This document shows positions 7,938 to 15,919 of a stretch of 32,240 nt of DNA, one piece after another. A program made the position numbers and the translations under genes. Location: assembly GCA_009777055.1 (NCBI GenBank), contig WRMQ01000021.1:1-32240 (forward strand). The letters are read 5' to 3'. The stretch comes from Oscillospiraceae bacterium. GTDB lineage: Bacteria > Bacillota > Clostridia > Oscillospirales > Acutalibacteraceae. Every line of letters begins with the position of its first letter. The first letter of the stretch is position 1. The notes beneath the pieces were generated by a model. The model worked only from the letters and a program-made list of their open reading frames with translations, ran no database searches and had not been told where the DNA came from.

Positions 7938-8730
7938 CCAGCAGCGGCTTGACCTTGCCCTGATACAGCGCGGCCTGGCGCCGTCAAGAGAAAAGGCCAA
8001 GGCCTGGATTATGGCGGGCCTGGTCTATGTCAATGGGCAAAAGGAGCTCAAGGCCGGAAGAGCGGTCAAAGAGGGCGACCGCCTTGAGGCCCGGAACGAT
8101 ACGCTGCTGCCCTTCGTCAGCCGGGGCGGCAGCAAGCTGCAAAAGGCTGTCGAGACCTTCGGCCTGAAGCTCGAAAGCCTGGTTTGTATGGACGTGGGGG
8201 CCTCCACCGGCGGCTTTACCGACTGCATGCTCAGCCATGGCGCGGCAAAGGTTTACGCCATCGACGTGGGCTACGGCCAGCTGGCCTGGAAGCTGCGCGG
8301 GGACGCGCGCGTGGTCTGCCTGGAGCGCACGAATTTCCGCTACGTCACCCGGGCGCAGGTGCCCGAGCCCATCCAATTCTCAAGCGTGGACGTTTCGTTT
8401 ATCTCGTTGAAGCTGATTTTTCCCGTGCTATATGGCCTGCTGGCTGAAGAAGGCGAGGCTGTCTGCCTGGTAAAACCTCAATTCGAGGCCGGGCGTGAGC
8501 GGGTGGGCAAAAAGGGCGTGGTGCGCGAGCCCGCCGTGCAGGAGCAGGTCATAAGCGAGCTGGTCTCCGCCGCGCGGCAGGAGGGCTTTTTCCCGGCGGG
8601 GCTTACCTTTTCGCCCATCAAGGGCCCGGAGGGAAACATTGAATTTTTGCTTCATCTGAAGAAGAAACCATGCGATAATACCCTGCCGGAGCCCGCCGCT
8701 GTCGTGGCGCAGGCCTGGGAAAGCTTATAA
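7927..8730 (+). CDS. tlyA: TlyA-family rRNA 2'-O-methyltransferase (S4 plus FtsJ-like domains)
   Basis: The 267-residue protein has an N-terminal S4 RNA-binding domain (about residues 6-65, RLDLALIQRGLAPSREKAKA). An FtsJ/RrmJ-type methyltransferase domain follows, with the SAM site MDVGASTGGFTDCML and catalytic-region patterns VDVSFISLKLIFP and CLVKPQFEAGRERVGKKG. TlyA enzymes methylate the 2'-hydroxyl of cytidines in 16S and/or 23S rRNA. In Clostridia the gene commonly sits between dxs and nadK, as here. Some databases call the family haemolysin A, a historical label that the sequence does not support as function. Confidence 0.92.
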   Translation: MKTDQQRLDLALIQRGLAPSREKAKAWIMAGLVYVNGQKELKAGRAVKEGDRLEARNDTLLPFVSRGGSKLQKAVETFGLKLESLVCMDVGASTGGFTDCMLSHGAAKVYAIDVGYGQLAWKLRGDARVVCLERTNFRYVTRAQVPEPIQFSSVDVSFISLKLIFPVLYGLLAEEGEAVCLVKPQFEAGRERVGKKGVVREPAVQEQVISELVSAARQEGFFPAGLTFSPIKGPEGNIEFLLHLKKKPCDNTLPEPAAVVAQAWESL

Positions 8731-8798
8731 TTTTAATTAATTTTAAATTAACAATCAAATTAATCATCAAATCAATCTCCGATCAAAGAGGAGCCGAC

Positions 8799-9581
8799 AT
8801 GCGTTATTTCTCCATCATGACAAATCCGGAAAAGCCGGAGACCCTCCTGCTCGCGGAGCGGGTGCGCGCGGCGCTTGCCGCCTCCGGCATGGAAACCGTG
8901 GAGGAGCTCGAGGCCGGCGAGGCGCTGATCGTTGCCGGCGGCGACGGCACGATTCTGGTGGGCGCGCGCAGGGCCCTGGAATACCGCAAGCCCGTGCTGG
9001 GCATCAACGCCGGGCGGCTGGGCTTTCTGGCGGCATTGGAGCCCCACGAGCTGCATCTTTTGCCCCGCCTTGCCCGGGACGACTACTGCCTTGACCGCCG
9101 CATGCTGCTGCGCGCGAGCATCTGGCAGGGCGAGAGGCTTTTGCGCAGCGAGCTTTGCGTCAACGACGCCGTGATCGCCAGGCAGGACCTGCCCCGGGCG
9201 GCGGAAATTCCCGTGAAGTGCGGCAGCCATATGCTCTGCTATCTGGGCGACGGCGTGATATTCTCCACCCCTACGGGCTCCACGGCCTACTCGCTGTCGG
9301 CGGGGGGGCCGGTGCTCGACCCCCGGGTGGAGGGCATCGTGCTCACGCCCATCTGCAACCACCGGCTGTTTTCCCGCGCCATCGTCTGCTCGCCGGAGGA
9401 GCGCTTTTCTGTGGAAATCACGCAAAACGGCCTCGCTCTCACCTGCGACGCCGAAGCCCCGGTTCCACTGTATACGGGCCAGCGCGTCACAGTGGAGCGA
9501 GGCGAAGAGATGGCCTGTTTTATCCGGCTGAAGCCAGACAATTTTTTGGATGTACTAAACGGGAAGCTGGTTCGCCAGTAA
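8799..9581 (+). CDS. nadK: NAD kinase
   Basis: The 260-residue protein carries the NAD-kinase signature GGDGT (residues 47-51), then LGINAGRLGFLA, NDAVIAR, and the second-domain motif TPTGSTAYSLSAGGPVLDP. It phosphorylates NAD to NADP. The start has AGAGGAG at good spacing. The 68 bases before it are strikingly AT-rich compared with flanking genes and contain near-repeats of TAATCATCAAATCAAT; they may contain a promoter, but no clear -35/-10 pair was found. The stop codon lies in the first unit of a 19-base tandem repeat. Confidence 0.95.
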   Translation: MRYFSIMTNPEKPETLLLAERVRAALAASGMETVEELEAGEALIVAGGDGTILVGARRALEYRKPVLGINAGRLGFLAALEPHELHLLPRLARDDYCLDRRMLLRASIWQGERLLRSELCVNDAVIARQDLPRAAEIPVKCGSHMLCYLGDGVIFSTPTGSTAYSLSAGGPVLDPRVEGIVLTPICNHRLFSRAIVCSPEERFSVEITQNGLALTCDAEAPVPLYTGQRVTVERGEEMACFIRLKPDNFLDVLNGKLVRQ

Positions 9582-9630
9582 GATAATATAGAGCCAGTAA
9601 GATAATATAGAGCTAGTAAGATAATAAAAG
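9574..9630 (+). repeat. Three tandem 19-base repeats at the 3' end of nadK
   Basis: The units start at 9574, 9593 and 9612. The first two are identical (GCCAGTAAGATAATATAGA) and the third differs at several positions. The nadK stop TAA falls in unit 1. The array is AT-rich and fills the nadK-argR gap apart from the ArgR ribosome-binding region. It may be simple slippage-derived DNA; an operator function for ArgR was considered, but no ARG-box palindrome is obvious. Confidence 0.85.
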
Positions 9631-9644
9631 AAAGGGCATGCTCC

Positions 9645-10112
9645 ATGAAACAACGCCGCCACGAAGCCATCCTGCGCGCCATCCGCGGGGGAGAGATTCA
9701 AACCCAGGCGCGGCTGCTGGACGCTCTGCTGGCCCAGGGCATCGCGGCCACGCAGGCCACGGTCTCCCGGGATATCCGCGAGCTGGGGTTAAAAAAAGTG
9801 CCGAAGCCCGGCGGGAGCGGGGCTCCCTGCTACGCGGCCGCGGAACGGCTGGATACAGGCCTGAGCGCGAAGCTCCGCGCGATTTTGTCCAACGCCGTGC
9901 TTTCGGCGGACAGCGCGGGGCACACCGTGTGCGTGCGCTGCGGCGCGGGCATGGCCAACGCCGCCTGCACCGCGGTGGACGCGCTGCGGCTGGAGTCTGT
10001 GGTCGGCAGCCTGGCGGGGGACGACACGATCTTTCTGCTGTGCCGAAGCGAAGAAGCCGCCCTTGCGGTGCGGGAGGAGATGGAACGCTATGCTGCAAAG
10101 CTTAACGATTGA
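9645..10112 (+). CDS. argR: Arginine repressor ArgR
   Basis: The 155-residue protein has the N-terminal winged-helix domain (TQARLLDALLAQGIAATQAT followed by VSRDIRELGLKKV), where the recognition helix contains the conserved SRDI. The C-terminal arginine-binding and hexamerisation domain includes GTIAGDDTI-like GSLAGDDTIFLL. ArgR represses arginine biosynthesis genes and may activate catabolic ones. No arginine genes are nearby; argR between nadK and recN is the usual clostridial arrangement. The 3' end overlaps recN by 23 bases. Confidence 0.94.
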   Translation: MKQRRHEAILRAIRGGEIQTQARLLDALLAQGIAATQATVSRDIRELGLKKVPKPGGSGAPCYAAAERLDTGLSAKLRAILSNAVLSADSAGHTVCVRCGAGMANAACTAVDALRLESVVGSLAGDDTIFLLCRSEEAALAVREEMERYAAKLND

Positions 10113-11820
10113 GAATATCGCGGTGATCAAGCAGGCGGAGCTGACGCTTTCGGCCTCCGCCGGATTTGTGGCGCTCACGGGCGAGACCGGCGCGGGCAAA
10201 TCCATCATCATCGACTCCCTCAACGCCGTGCTGGGGGAGCGCGCCAGCCGGGAGCTGATCCGCACCGGCGCGGAAACGGCCCGTGTGACGGCGCTGTTCC
10301 AGGACTGCGGCGAGACCGTCAGCCGGCTCCTGGAGGAGCTTGGCCTGCCGGCCGAAGAGGATGGCGGGCTTTTGCTCAGCCGCGTTTTGAGCGCGGCGGG
10401 CAAGAGCCAGTGCCGCGTCAACGGCGTGCCGGTCACGGTTTCGGCGCTGAAAACCCTGGGCCAGGCGCTGATCACCATCCACGGACAGCACGACAGCCAG
10501 AGCCTTCTGGCGGAGGACAAGCACGTCGGCTTTATCGACGCCATGGCGGAGAACGGCGCGCTGCGGGAGGAATACCGGAAAAGCTACACCGCCCTGCGCA
10601 AGCTCCAGCGGGAGCAGGACGCCCTGCGCATGGATGAAAACGAAAAGGCCCGCAGGCTCGACATTCTCCGGCACCAGATCGCGGAGCTGGAGGAGGCGGA
10701 GCTCCGGCCCGGGGAGCGCGGGGCGCTGCAGGAGCGCCGCAGGCTGTATCAGCACGCGGAAAAGGTTCTGGAGGCCCTGCGGAGCGCTTCGGGGGCCCTC
10801 AGCGGACAGGAGGATACCCCGGGCGCCTCCGCGCGGGAGGGCGCCGCCAGCCTTGCCCATGCCGGCGCGGCAGCCCTGGAGCAGGCAGGGGATTACTACC
10901 CTGCCGCGCGAGAACTCGCGCTGGCCGTGCGCTCCGCCGCCTACGAGCTGGAGGACTGCGCCGCCGGGCTGCGGGAGACACTGGCCGCCTTTGAGTTTAA
11001 CCCCGCCGAGGTGGAGGAGACGGAGCGGCGTCTGGATACCTATTACCGCCTTTCCCGCAAATACGGCGAGACCGAGGAGGACATGCTGGCCTTTCTGGAA
11101 AACGCCAAAAAGGAGGAGGCCGCCATCACCCGGTCGGACGAGCGCATCCTTGCCCTGGACGCCGAGATTGAGAGCCGGACGGCGGAGACCATCGCCCTGG
11201 CCAGGCAGCTCACCCGCAGCCGCAGGCAGGCCGCCGAGGATTTTTCGGCGCGCGTCAAAGAGGAACTGGAGGCCCTGGACATGCCCCGGGTGCGCTTTGA
11301 GCTGCGCCATGGGCGCGTCCCCCTCACGGCGGAGGGCGGCGACAGCATGGTCTTCCTGATCTCCGCGAACGTGGGGGAGGAGCCGCGGCCTTTGGCGAAA
11401 ATCGCCTCCGGCGGCGAGCTTTCCCGGGTGATGCTGGCCATGAAGAATGTGCTTGCCGAAAAAGACGAGATCGCCACACTGATCTTCGACGAGGTGGATA
11501 CCGGCATCAGCGGCCGGGCCGCGCAAAAGGTTGCCCGCAAGCTCCGGCAGGTGTCCCGGGGGCGGCAGGTGATCTGCGTGACCCATCTGGCCCAGATCGC
11601 GGCCCAGGCGGACTGCCATCTCTACATATCGAAATCCGTAAAGGACGGTGAAACGTTCACGCAAATCACGCGGCTGGACGACGAGGGCCGCTGCCGGGAG
11701 CTCGCCCGTATCATGGGCGGCGGCGAGGTGACGCAGGCTCAGCTGCGGGCGGCGGAGGAGATGCTCTGCCCTACGCGACCTTCAGCAGGTACAGATTCCC
11801 CTGGTGGAAGTTGGCGTTGA
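10090..11820 (+). CDS. recN: DNA repair protein RecN, with unusual C-terminal tail
   Basis: The 576-residue SMC-like ATPase has Walker A GETGAGKS (residues 31-38), a long coiled-coil middle, the ABC signature SGGELSRVMLAMK and Walker B LIFDEVDTGISG, followed by ICVTHLAQIAAQAD. RecN acts early in double-strand break repair. The start MLQSLTIENIAVI is the conserved family start and overlaps argR. Family members usually end shortly after the helix corresponding to LRAAEEML. Here 17 more residues (CPTRPSAGTDSPGGSWR) follow, read from DNA that on the other strand encodes the end of a collagen-like protein. This suggests a rearrangement junction near 11765. Confidence 0.94.
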   Translation: MLQSLTIENIAVIKQAELTLSASAGFVALTGETGAGKSIIIDSLNAVLGERASRELIRTGAETARVTALFQDCGETVSRLLEELGLPAEEDGGLLLSRVLSAAGKSQCRVNGVPVTVSALKTLGQALITIHGQHDSQSLLAEDKHVGFIDAMAENGALREEYRKSYTALRKLQREQDALRMDENEKARRLDILRHQIAELEEAELRPGERGALQERRRLYQHAEKVLEALRSASGALSGQEDTPGASAREGAASLAHAGAAALEQAGDYYPAARELALAVRSAAYELEDCAAGLRETLAAFEFNPAEVEETERRLDTYYRLSRKYGETEEDMLAFLENAKKEEAAITRSDERILALDAEIESRTAETIALARQLTRSRRQAAEDFSARVKEELEALDMPRVRFELRHGRVPLTAEGGDSMVFLISANVGEEPRPLAKIASGGELSRVMLAMKNVLAEKDEIATLIFDEVDTGISGRAAQKVARKLRQVSRGRQVICVTHLAQIAAQADCHLYISKSVKDGETFTQITRLDDEGRCRELARIMGGGEVTQAQLRAAEEMLCPTRPSAGTDSPGGSWR

Positions 11821-12289
11821 TGCCCCCGCTGCCGGCGGCAAGGGAGAGGCTGACGGTGTCCCCGGCCTCCAGGCTGAGGATCTGCGACCAGGCGAGGTTG
11901 TAGCTGCCGCCGCCGTCGAGCTGCGCCCGCGCGCCGGGGCCCGGAACCGCGGCGCCGTTGACCAGAACGATAAGCTCCGCCGTGCCGGTGCTGGCGGAGG
12001 AGAATTGTACGGAAAAGCTGACAAGGTAAATTCCCGCGCTTTCCACGCTCAGGCGGTCATCGCTGGCGTTGATGGATATGCCGCTGCTGGAGCCGCCGTT
12101 CATAACGGTGTTCATGAAGGTCAGGTCCTCGGCCGCGCCGCCGCCCACGCTGACAGCGGTGCCGCGGCCTGAAAAAAGCAGGCCGCCGTAGGCGGGCGCA
12201 ATGACTGCCGCGGGGCCCGTCGGGCCGGTCGATCCGGTTGCTCCTGTCGCCCCCGTGGCCCCCGTGGCGGCACGAATTTTAGGGCGAAA
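11771..12289 (-). pseudogene. 5'-truncated collagen-like protein with BclA-like C-terminal domain
   Basis: On the minus strand the frame reads a short collagen-like Gly-X-Thr/Pro run (GATGATGSTGPTGP). About 150 residues of beta-rich C-terminal domain follow (MNTVMNGGSSSGISI, AGIYLVSFSVQFSS, LEAGDTVSLSL, ending NLYLLKVA). This resembles the jelly-roll C-terminal domain of BclA-type exosporium glycoproteins. There is no start codon region: upstream the frame meets, at 12290-12292, the stop codon of the recombinase gene, which is in the same frame. The N-terminal part, expected to carry more Gly-X-Y repeats, is absent from the window. The 3' end overlaps recN tail-to-tail by 50 bases. It is probably an inactive remnant or the distal half of a split gene. 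Confidence 0.8.
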
Positions 12290-13897
12290 TCAGCTGGAAT
12301 CAGCGAAGGTAAACACAATGTCGATGTCCCCGCCTTCGTGGATGTGGATGACATCAATGAGCTCCGTAACAATGCCGCGGCTCAATTCGGTGAGGCCGCG
12401 GCTGCGAAGGGCGTCAAAGCAGGGGATTTGTGAGAGTGTCCCCTGCGCTGTGCCGTGGATTTCCTCCTCCAGTCCGGCGATGACGCCGCGCAGCCGCTCT
12501 GTTTTATCAGTGTATTTTGCTTTTATGCGGTGGTATTCCGCTTGTGTTATATCGCCGTTTTTCCAATCGTCATAGAGCCCGTCGCTGCGTGCCTGCGCTT
12601 TTTCCAGCTCCAGCTTTTTTTGTCTGCAAGCGGCTTCCAGCCGTTCGGAATCCATCCGCCGCGCCGGGGCCGCGCTGATGCAGCTGATCAGATCGGCAAG
12701 ACTATCGATCAGGTCAATTCGCCGCTGAATTGCCGTGAGCACCATGGCCTCCAGCTTATCGTGCCGGATGGAATGGCGGGTGCAAAGCCCGGCGCCGCTG
12801 TAGGCGGCGCAAATATAATATACATTGTTATGGTCGGCCTTGCGTTTCATCGCCTTGCCGCAGCCGGCGCAGCGCAGAAATCCGGAGAACGGGTAGAGCT
12901 TCGATTCCCCGGGACGCGTTCGTGTGTCGCGCAGCAGGAGCTTCTGCGCCTGCGCAAAGAGCTCTTCGTCTATAATTGCCTCATGCGTGCCTTCTTTCAC
13001 GAACCATTCCTCCCGCGGCAAATTGATGCGGGTATGAATCTTGTAGCTCATCACCTTCTGCTTGCCCTGCACCATATGGCCCAGGTACACGCGATTGGTC
13101 AGAATCGACGTCAGCCCCCGGGCGGACCACAGCGGCTCGCCGCATAGCCCCGGATTTTGATAATTCATCCCGTTTTGCCGCTTGTAGGCCGTAGGGCACG
13201 GAACGCCGCGTTCGGCCAGTCTGCGCACGATGCCGTTTTTGCTCATGCCCTCGCGCACAAACCAGTGAAAGATGTCCTTGATGACAGGAGCGGCCTCCTG
13301 GTCGATGATAAGCTTATGCTTATTCTCCGGGTCCTTCAGATAGCCGTAGGGGGCGAAGGCGCCGATGAATTCGCCCGCGCGCCTCTTGGCGTTGAGCGTC
13401 CCCCGCACCTTGATACTGGTCTCGCGGCAGTGGTTTTCGTTGTATATGCTCTGGATGGAAACGCCAAGGTCGTACACATCGTCGGGCCTTTTGAGCGTGT
13501 CGAGGCTGGGCAGCTCCAAAGAAATGAAGCGCACATTTTTTACAACGAACATGAACTGCAGATATCTTTTGCACTCCCAGTCGTTGCGGCTCAGGCGGCT
13601 CATGTCCTTGACGATGACACAGTTTACTTTGTTCTCATCAATGTCGGAAAGCATGCGCTGAAAAGCGCCGCGGTCACTGTCGGTGCCGGTGCAGCCGTCG
13701 TCGATGTAAAAATCGACCAGCCGCACGCTTTCTTCTGACGCAATCGACTCAAAAAAAGCCGTGAGCCGCTGCCGCTGGTTCTGTACGCTGTAGCTTTCGT
13801 CGCTGCCGTCCTCGCGGGAAAGCCGGATGTATATGGCGGTCAGCCACGGGGCCGCGTATGCCGGAACAGCTTCCGCCGTCCTACGAATCCGTGCCAT
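12290..13897 (-). CDS. Large serine recombinase (TnpX/TndX type)
   Basis: The 535-residue protein has an N-terminal resolvase domain (IYIRLSREDGSDESYSVQNQ with the catalytic serine; DDGCTGTDSDRGAFQRML; IVKDMSRLSRN). A recombinase domain follows (FAPYGYLKDPENKHKLIIDQ), then a zinc ribbon (CAGCGKAM with later YICAAYSGAGLCTRH), a coiled coil, and a C-terminal segment ending HEGGDIDIVFTFADSS. Such enzymes excise and insert mobile elements using short core sites. AGGAGA six bases before the ATG at 13897 supports this start over the in-frame ATG at 13918. It appears intact. No other transposon genes (mobilisation, replication, cargo resistance) are visible, so the element boundaries are unclear. 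Confidence 0.93.
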   Translation of the reverse strand: MARIRRTAEAVPAYAAPWLTAIYIRLSREDGSDESYSVQNQRQRLTAFFESIASEESVRLVDFYIDDGCTGTDSDRGAFQRMLSDIDENKVNCVIVKDMSRLSRNDWECKRYLQFMFVVKNVRFISLELPSLDTLKRPDDVYDLGVSIQSIYNENHCRETSIKVRGTLNAKRRAGEFIGAFAPYGYLKDPENKHKLIIDQEAAPVIKDIFHWFVREGMSKNGIVRRLAERGVPCPTAYKRQNGMNYQNPGLCGEPLWSARGLTSILTNRVYLGHMVQGKQKVMSYKIHTRINLPREEWFVKEGTHEAIIDEELFAQAQKLLLRDTRTRPGESKLYPFSGFLRCAGCGKAMKRKADHNNVYYICAAYSGAGLCTRHSIRHDKLEAMVLTAIQRRIDLIDSLADLISCISAAPARRMDSERLEAACRQKKLELEKAQARSDGLYDDWKNGDITQAEYHRIKAKYTDKTERLRGVIAGLEEEIHGTAQGTLSQIPCFDALRSRGLTELSRGIVTELIDVIHIHEGGDIDIVFTFADSS

Positions 13898-13978
13898 ATG
13901 CTCTCCTTCCCCGGCCATGAAAGAACTCTCTTTTTATTGACATACTATGGCTCCGCACAAGAAAAAATGCTGAACAGC

Positions 13979-14005
13979 GGAACACGACCGCCTCCGTTGT
14001 CGTTT
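13979..14005 (+). promoter_or_regulatory. ECF-type promoter candidate upstream of the sigma-factor gene
   Basis: GGAAC (13979-13983), 17 bases, then CGTTT (14001-14005) resembles the GGAAC/TGAAC ... CGT pattern recognised by many ECF sigma factors. It sits about 45 bases before the sigma gene start, where autoregulation would be expected. The match is short and could be chance. A TTGACA at 13938-13943 has no matching -10 box. Confidence 0.3.
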
Positions 14006-14050
14006 AAGTAAGTGAAGGGCAGCACAAATAAGCAAGGGATGGGCTGCGGA

Positions 14051-15820
14051 ATGGACAATCAGGAACGCATCGCGGAATTGGCACAGCAGGCGGCCCAGGG
14101 CAGCCAGGGGGCCTTCAATGAACTCTATCGCCTGACACGGGATAGGGCCTACTTCGTCGCGTTCACGATTACAAAGAACGAACAGGACGCGCTGGATATC
14201 GTCCAGGACAGCTACCTGAAGGCATGGCGGCATATCGGTCATTTAAGGCCTCCCTGGAATTTTGGCGCCTGGATCAAGCAGATCAGCTGTAATACGGCAA
14301 AAGACTTCATCAAGCACCTCAAGCCAAATATATTTGAACCCACTGGCGAAACGGAGGAAAATCCCCTGGACCTGCAGGCGGAAAAAGACAGCGGCTATAT
14401 CCCGGACGCGGCAATGGACACGGAGGAAACACGGCGGCTTATCATGGACATCGTGGACGGCCTGCCGGAAGACCAGCGGCTATGCATTCTGATGTATTAT
14501 TACAATGATATGGAAATGCAGGAGATCGCCGCCGCGCTGGATATCCCGCTGGGAACCGTTCAAAGCCGCCTGCATCGCGCCCGCGAGAAAATCAGCCGCG
14601 GCGTGGAGGATTTGGAGAAAAAGCAGGGCGTGAAGCTCTACTCCGCCGCGCCCATTCCGCTGCTCATGTGGCTGCTGCGCCGCGCCGCGGGCGAAACCAG
14701 CGCCAAGCTTCCCCCCGTCATACTGGGCGGCACAGCGGCAACGGCGGGAGGCATTCTGGCGGCAATTACCCTGCCCAAAATCATTGCGGGCATCGCGGCT
14801 GTTGTAATCATCGGCGGCGCCGTGGCCGGGATAACCGCCGCGAAGCGTGCAGAAACAACAAGCACCACAATCGCGGAACCCGTGGCCGCTAATACATTCA
14901 ATACATTTAATACAAGCAATACATTTAATACAATCAATCCAATCAATCTAGTCAATCCAGTCAATTTAATAAATCCAAGCAATTCAACCAATACAGTCAA
15001 TATAACCAAAACAGCCAATACAAGTAATACAAGTACAAGTAATACAAGTACAAGTAATATAATTGCAAGTAATACAAGCACAAGTAATACGACAATTCAA
15101 ACGACAGCGCTTTCCTCTTCAGCGACAACGACGAAATATAATTACACCGTGCCGTCAACCGCCGCAGGTACAGCCATCAGAGCGACGCAGGGCAGCACTG
15201 CCGCTTCCACAACAACGGCAAGCACAAGCACAACCACAACGACGACCAAAACCACCGCTCCAAAACCACCTTTTACAGGGGAGGTTACAACAGACAGGGT
15301 CTTCTATCAGCTTGCCATGAAAATGTACCCAGAGGATTTTCCGCAGGACGATTTTTGGCAGCCCGGGCATTTTAAGCCGGGCAGCAGCTACACGCTGATG
15401 GCCGCGGAACTCATGAAGGAATGGGAAGCTGTGTTCCCGGCCATTATTGATGAGGGCGGAGGCAGCCGTTTGAATTTCTCCGCGCTGGAAGCGGCGCAGA
15501 ATGAAAACCGGCTTGTCAGCTGGGCACAGGGCATTGCCGCGCAAGGCGACCAAATCTACGCGAAGCACCTGAGCCAGTCCGGCGTGAGCTATTGGATCAA
15601 AGAGCTGAAACCAAAGCTGACAGCCTTGGCGAACCTGCTCTACTACAGTGATACATTTATTGACTATACTTATGACGAATGGCTGCAGTTTCAAAAAGAC
15701 CCGAATTTTCCGGTAATGGGTGAGCTGACTTTGGATAGCTTAATTGATTATCAAACAAAGTTGCTTGCATACTTCGGCATGACCGATTCGATTCCCGCCG
15801 GGGATCCTACCGAACCATAA
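14051..15820 (+). CDS. ECF-like sigma factor fused to transmembrane helix and extracellular domain
   Basis: The 589-residue protein starts with sigma-70 region 2 (about residues 20-90, with AFNELYRLTRDRAYF and DIVQDSYLKAWRHIG) and region 4 (about 127-182, LPEDQRLCILMYYYNDM and IPLGTVQSRLHRAREKI). Two hydrophobic stretches follow, the main one at about 235-263, which looks like a membrane span. Next is a low-complexity Asn/Thr/Ser linker (about 265-408) and a C-terminal domain (409-589). That domain is clearly related to residues 36-215 of the next gene's product: both have DFPQD..W, HFKPGS, WAQ.I....IYA.HL and DPTEP. It looks like a membrane-tethered sigma factor with its own outside domain, so regulation by release or by ligand is an inference. 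GTG at 14012 and ATG at 14039 are alternative starts. No anti-sigma gene is adjacent. Confidence 0.85.
   Translation: MDNQERIAELAQQAAQGSQGAFNELYRLTRDRAYFVAFTITKNEQDALDIVQDSYLKAWRHIGHLRPPWNFGAWIKQISCNTAKDFIKHLKPNIFEPTGETEENPLDLQAEKDSGYIPDAAMDTEETRRLIMDIVDGLPEDQRLCILMYYYNDMEMQEIAAALDIPLGTVQSRLHRAREKISRGVEDLEKKQGVKLYSAAPIPLLMWLLRRAAGETSAKLPPVILGGTAATAGGILAAITLPKIIAGIAAVVIIGGAVAGITAAKRAETTSTTIAEPVAANTFNTFNTSNTFNTINPINLVNPVNLINPSNSTNTVNITKTANTSNTSTSNTSTSNIIASNTSTSNTTIQTTALSSSATTTKYNYTVPSTAAGTAIRATQGSTAASTTTASTSTTTTTTKTTAPKPPFTGEVTTDRVFYQLAMKMYPEDFPQDDFWQPGHFKPGSSYTLMAAELMKEWEAVFPAIIDEGGGSRLNFSALEAAQNENRLVSWAQGIAAQGDQIYAKHLSQSGVSYWIKELKPKLTALANLLYYSDTFIDYTYDEWLQFQKDPNFPVMGELTLDSLIDYQTKLLAYFGMTDSIPAGDPTEP
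14888..15106 (+). repeat. In-frame 9-base repeat array encoding Asn/Thr-rich linker
   Basis: Units of the type AAT-ACA-NNN (with AAT-CCA-NNN and AAGTAATACAAGTAC variants) run in frame through residues 280-352 of the sigma-factor fusion. The DNA is AT-rich and uses AAT and ACA codons that are not favoured in the surrounding GC-rich genes, so it looks like a recent microsatellite expansion. Length changes in steps of nine bases would alter linker length without breaking the frame. Confidence 0.85.
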
Positions 15821-15919
15821 TAACACCGCAACAATTTAGCCCAATACCCTTTGTGTGGCCACCGGCCGGGGCCGCCGGGGATTGCTATACCCCAAAATAA
15901 CGAACAAGGAGTATCCGTT

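Noticed and set aside
9574-9630. CRISPR array
   Set aside because: The 19-base units are directly adjacent, without spacers, and there are no cas genes in the window.
10102-11664. A 520-codon open frame on the minus strand opposite recN
   Set aside because: The plus strand encodes a clear RecN with all motifs. The antisense frame has biased composition (rich in Arg, Gly, Leu, Gln), no recognisable domain and no ribosome-binding support; it results from high GC.
12455-13147. A plus-strand open frame opposite the serine recombinase
   Set aside because: The minus strand has an intact recombinase with catalytic and zinc-ribbon motifs; the plus frame has no domain or start signal.
13938-13966. 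A SigA promoter from the TTGACA at 13938
   Set aside because: No acceptable -10 box lies 16-18 bases downstream (AGAAAA there).
12290-14050. A self-contained element with collagen-like gene halves on both sides
   Set aside because: The DNA right of the recombinase (13898-14050) has no Gly-X-Y coding on the minus strand, so the missing 5' half is not there.
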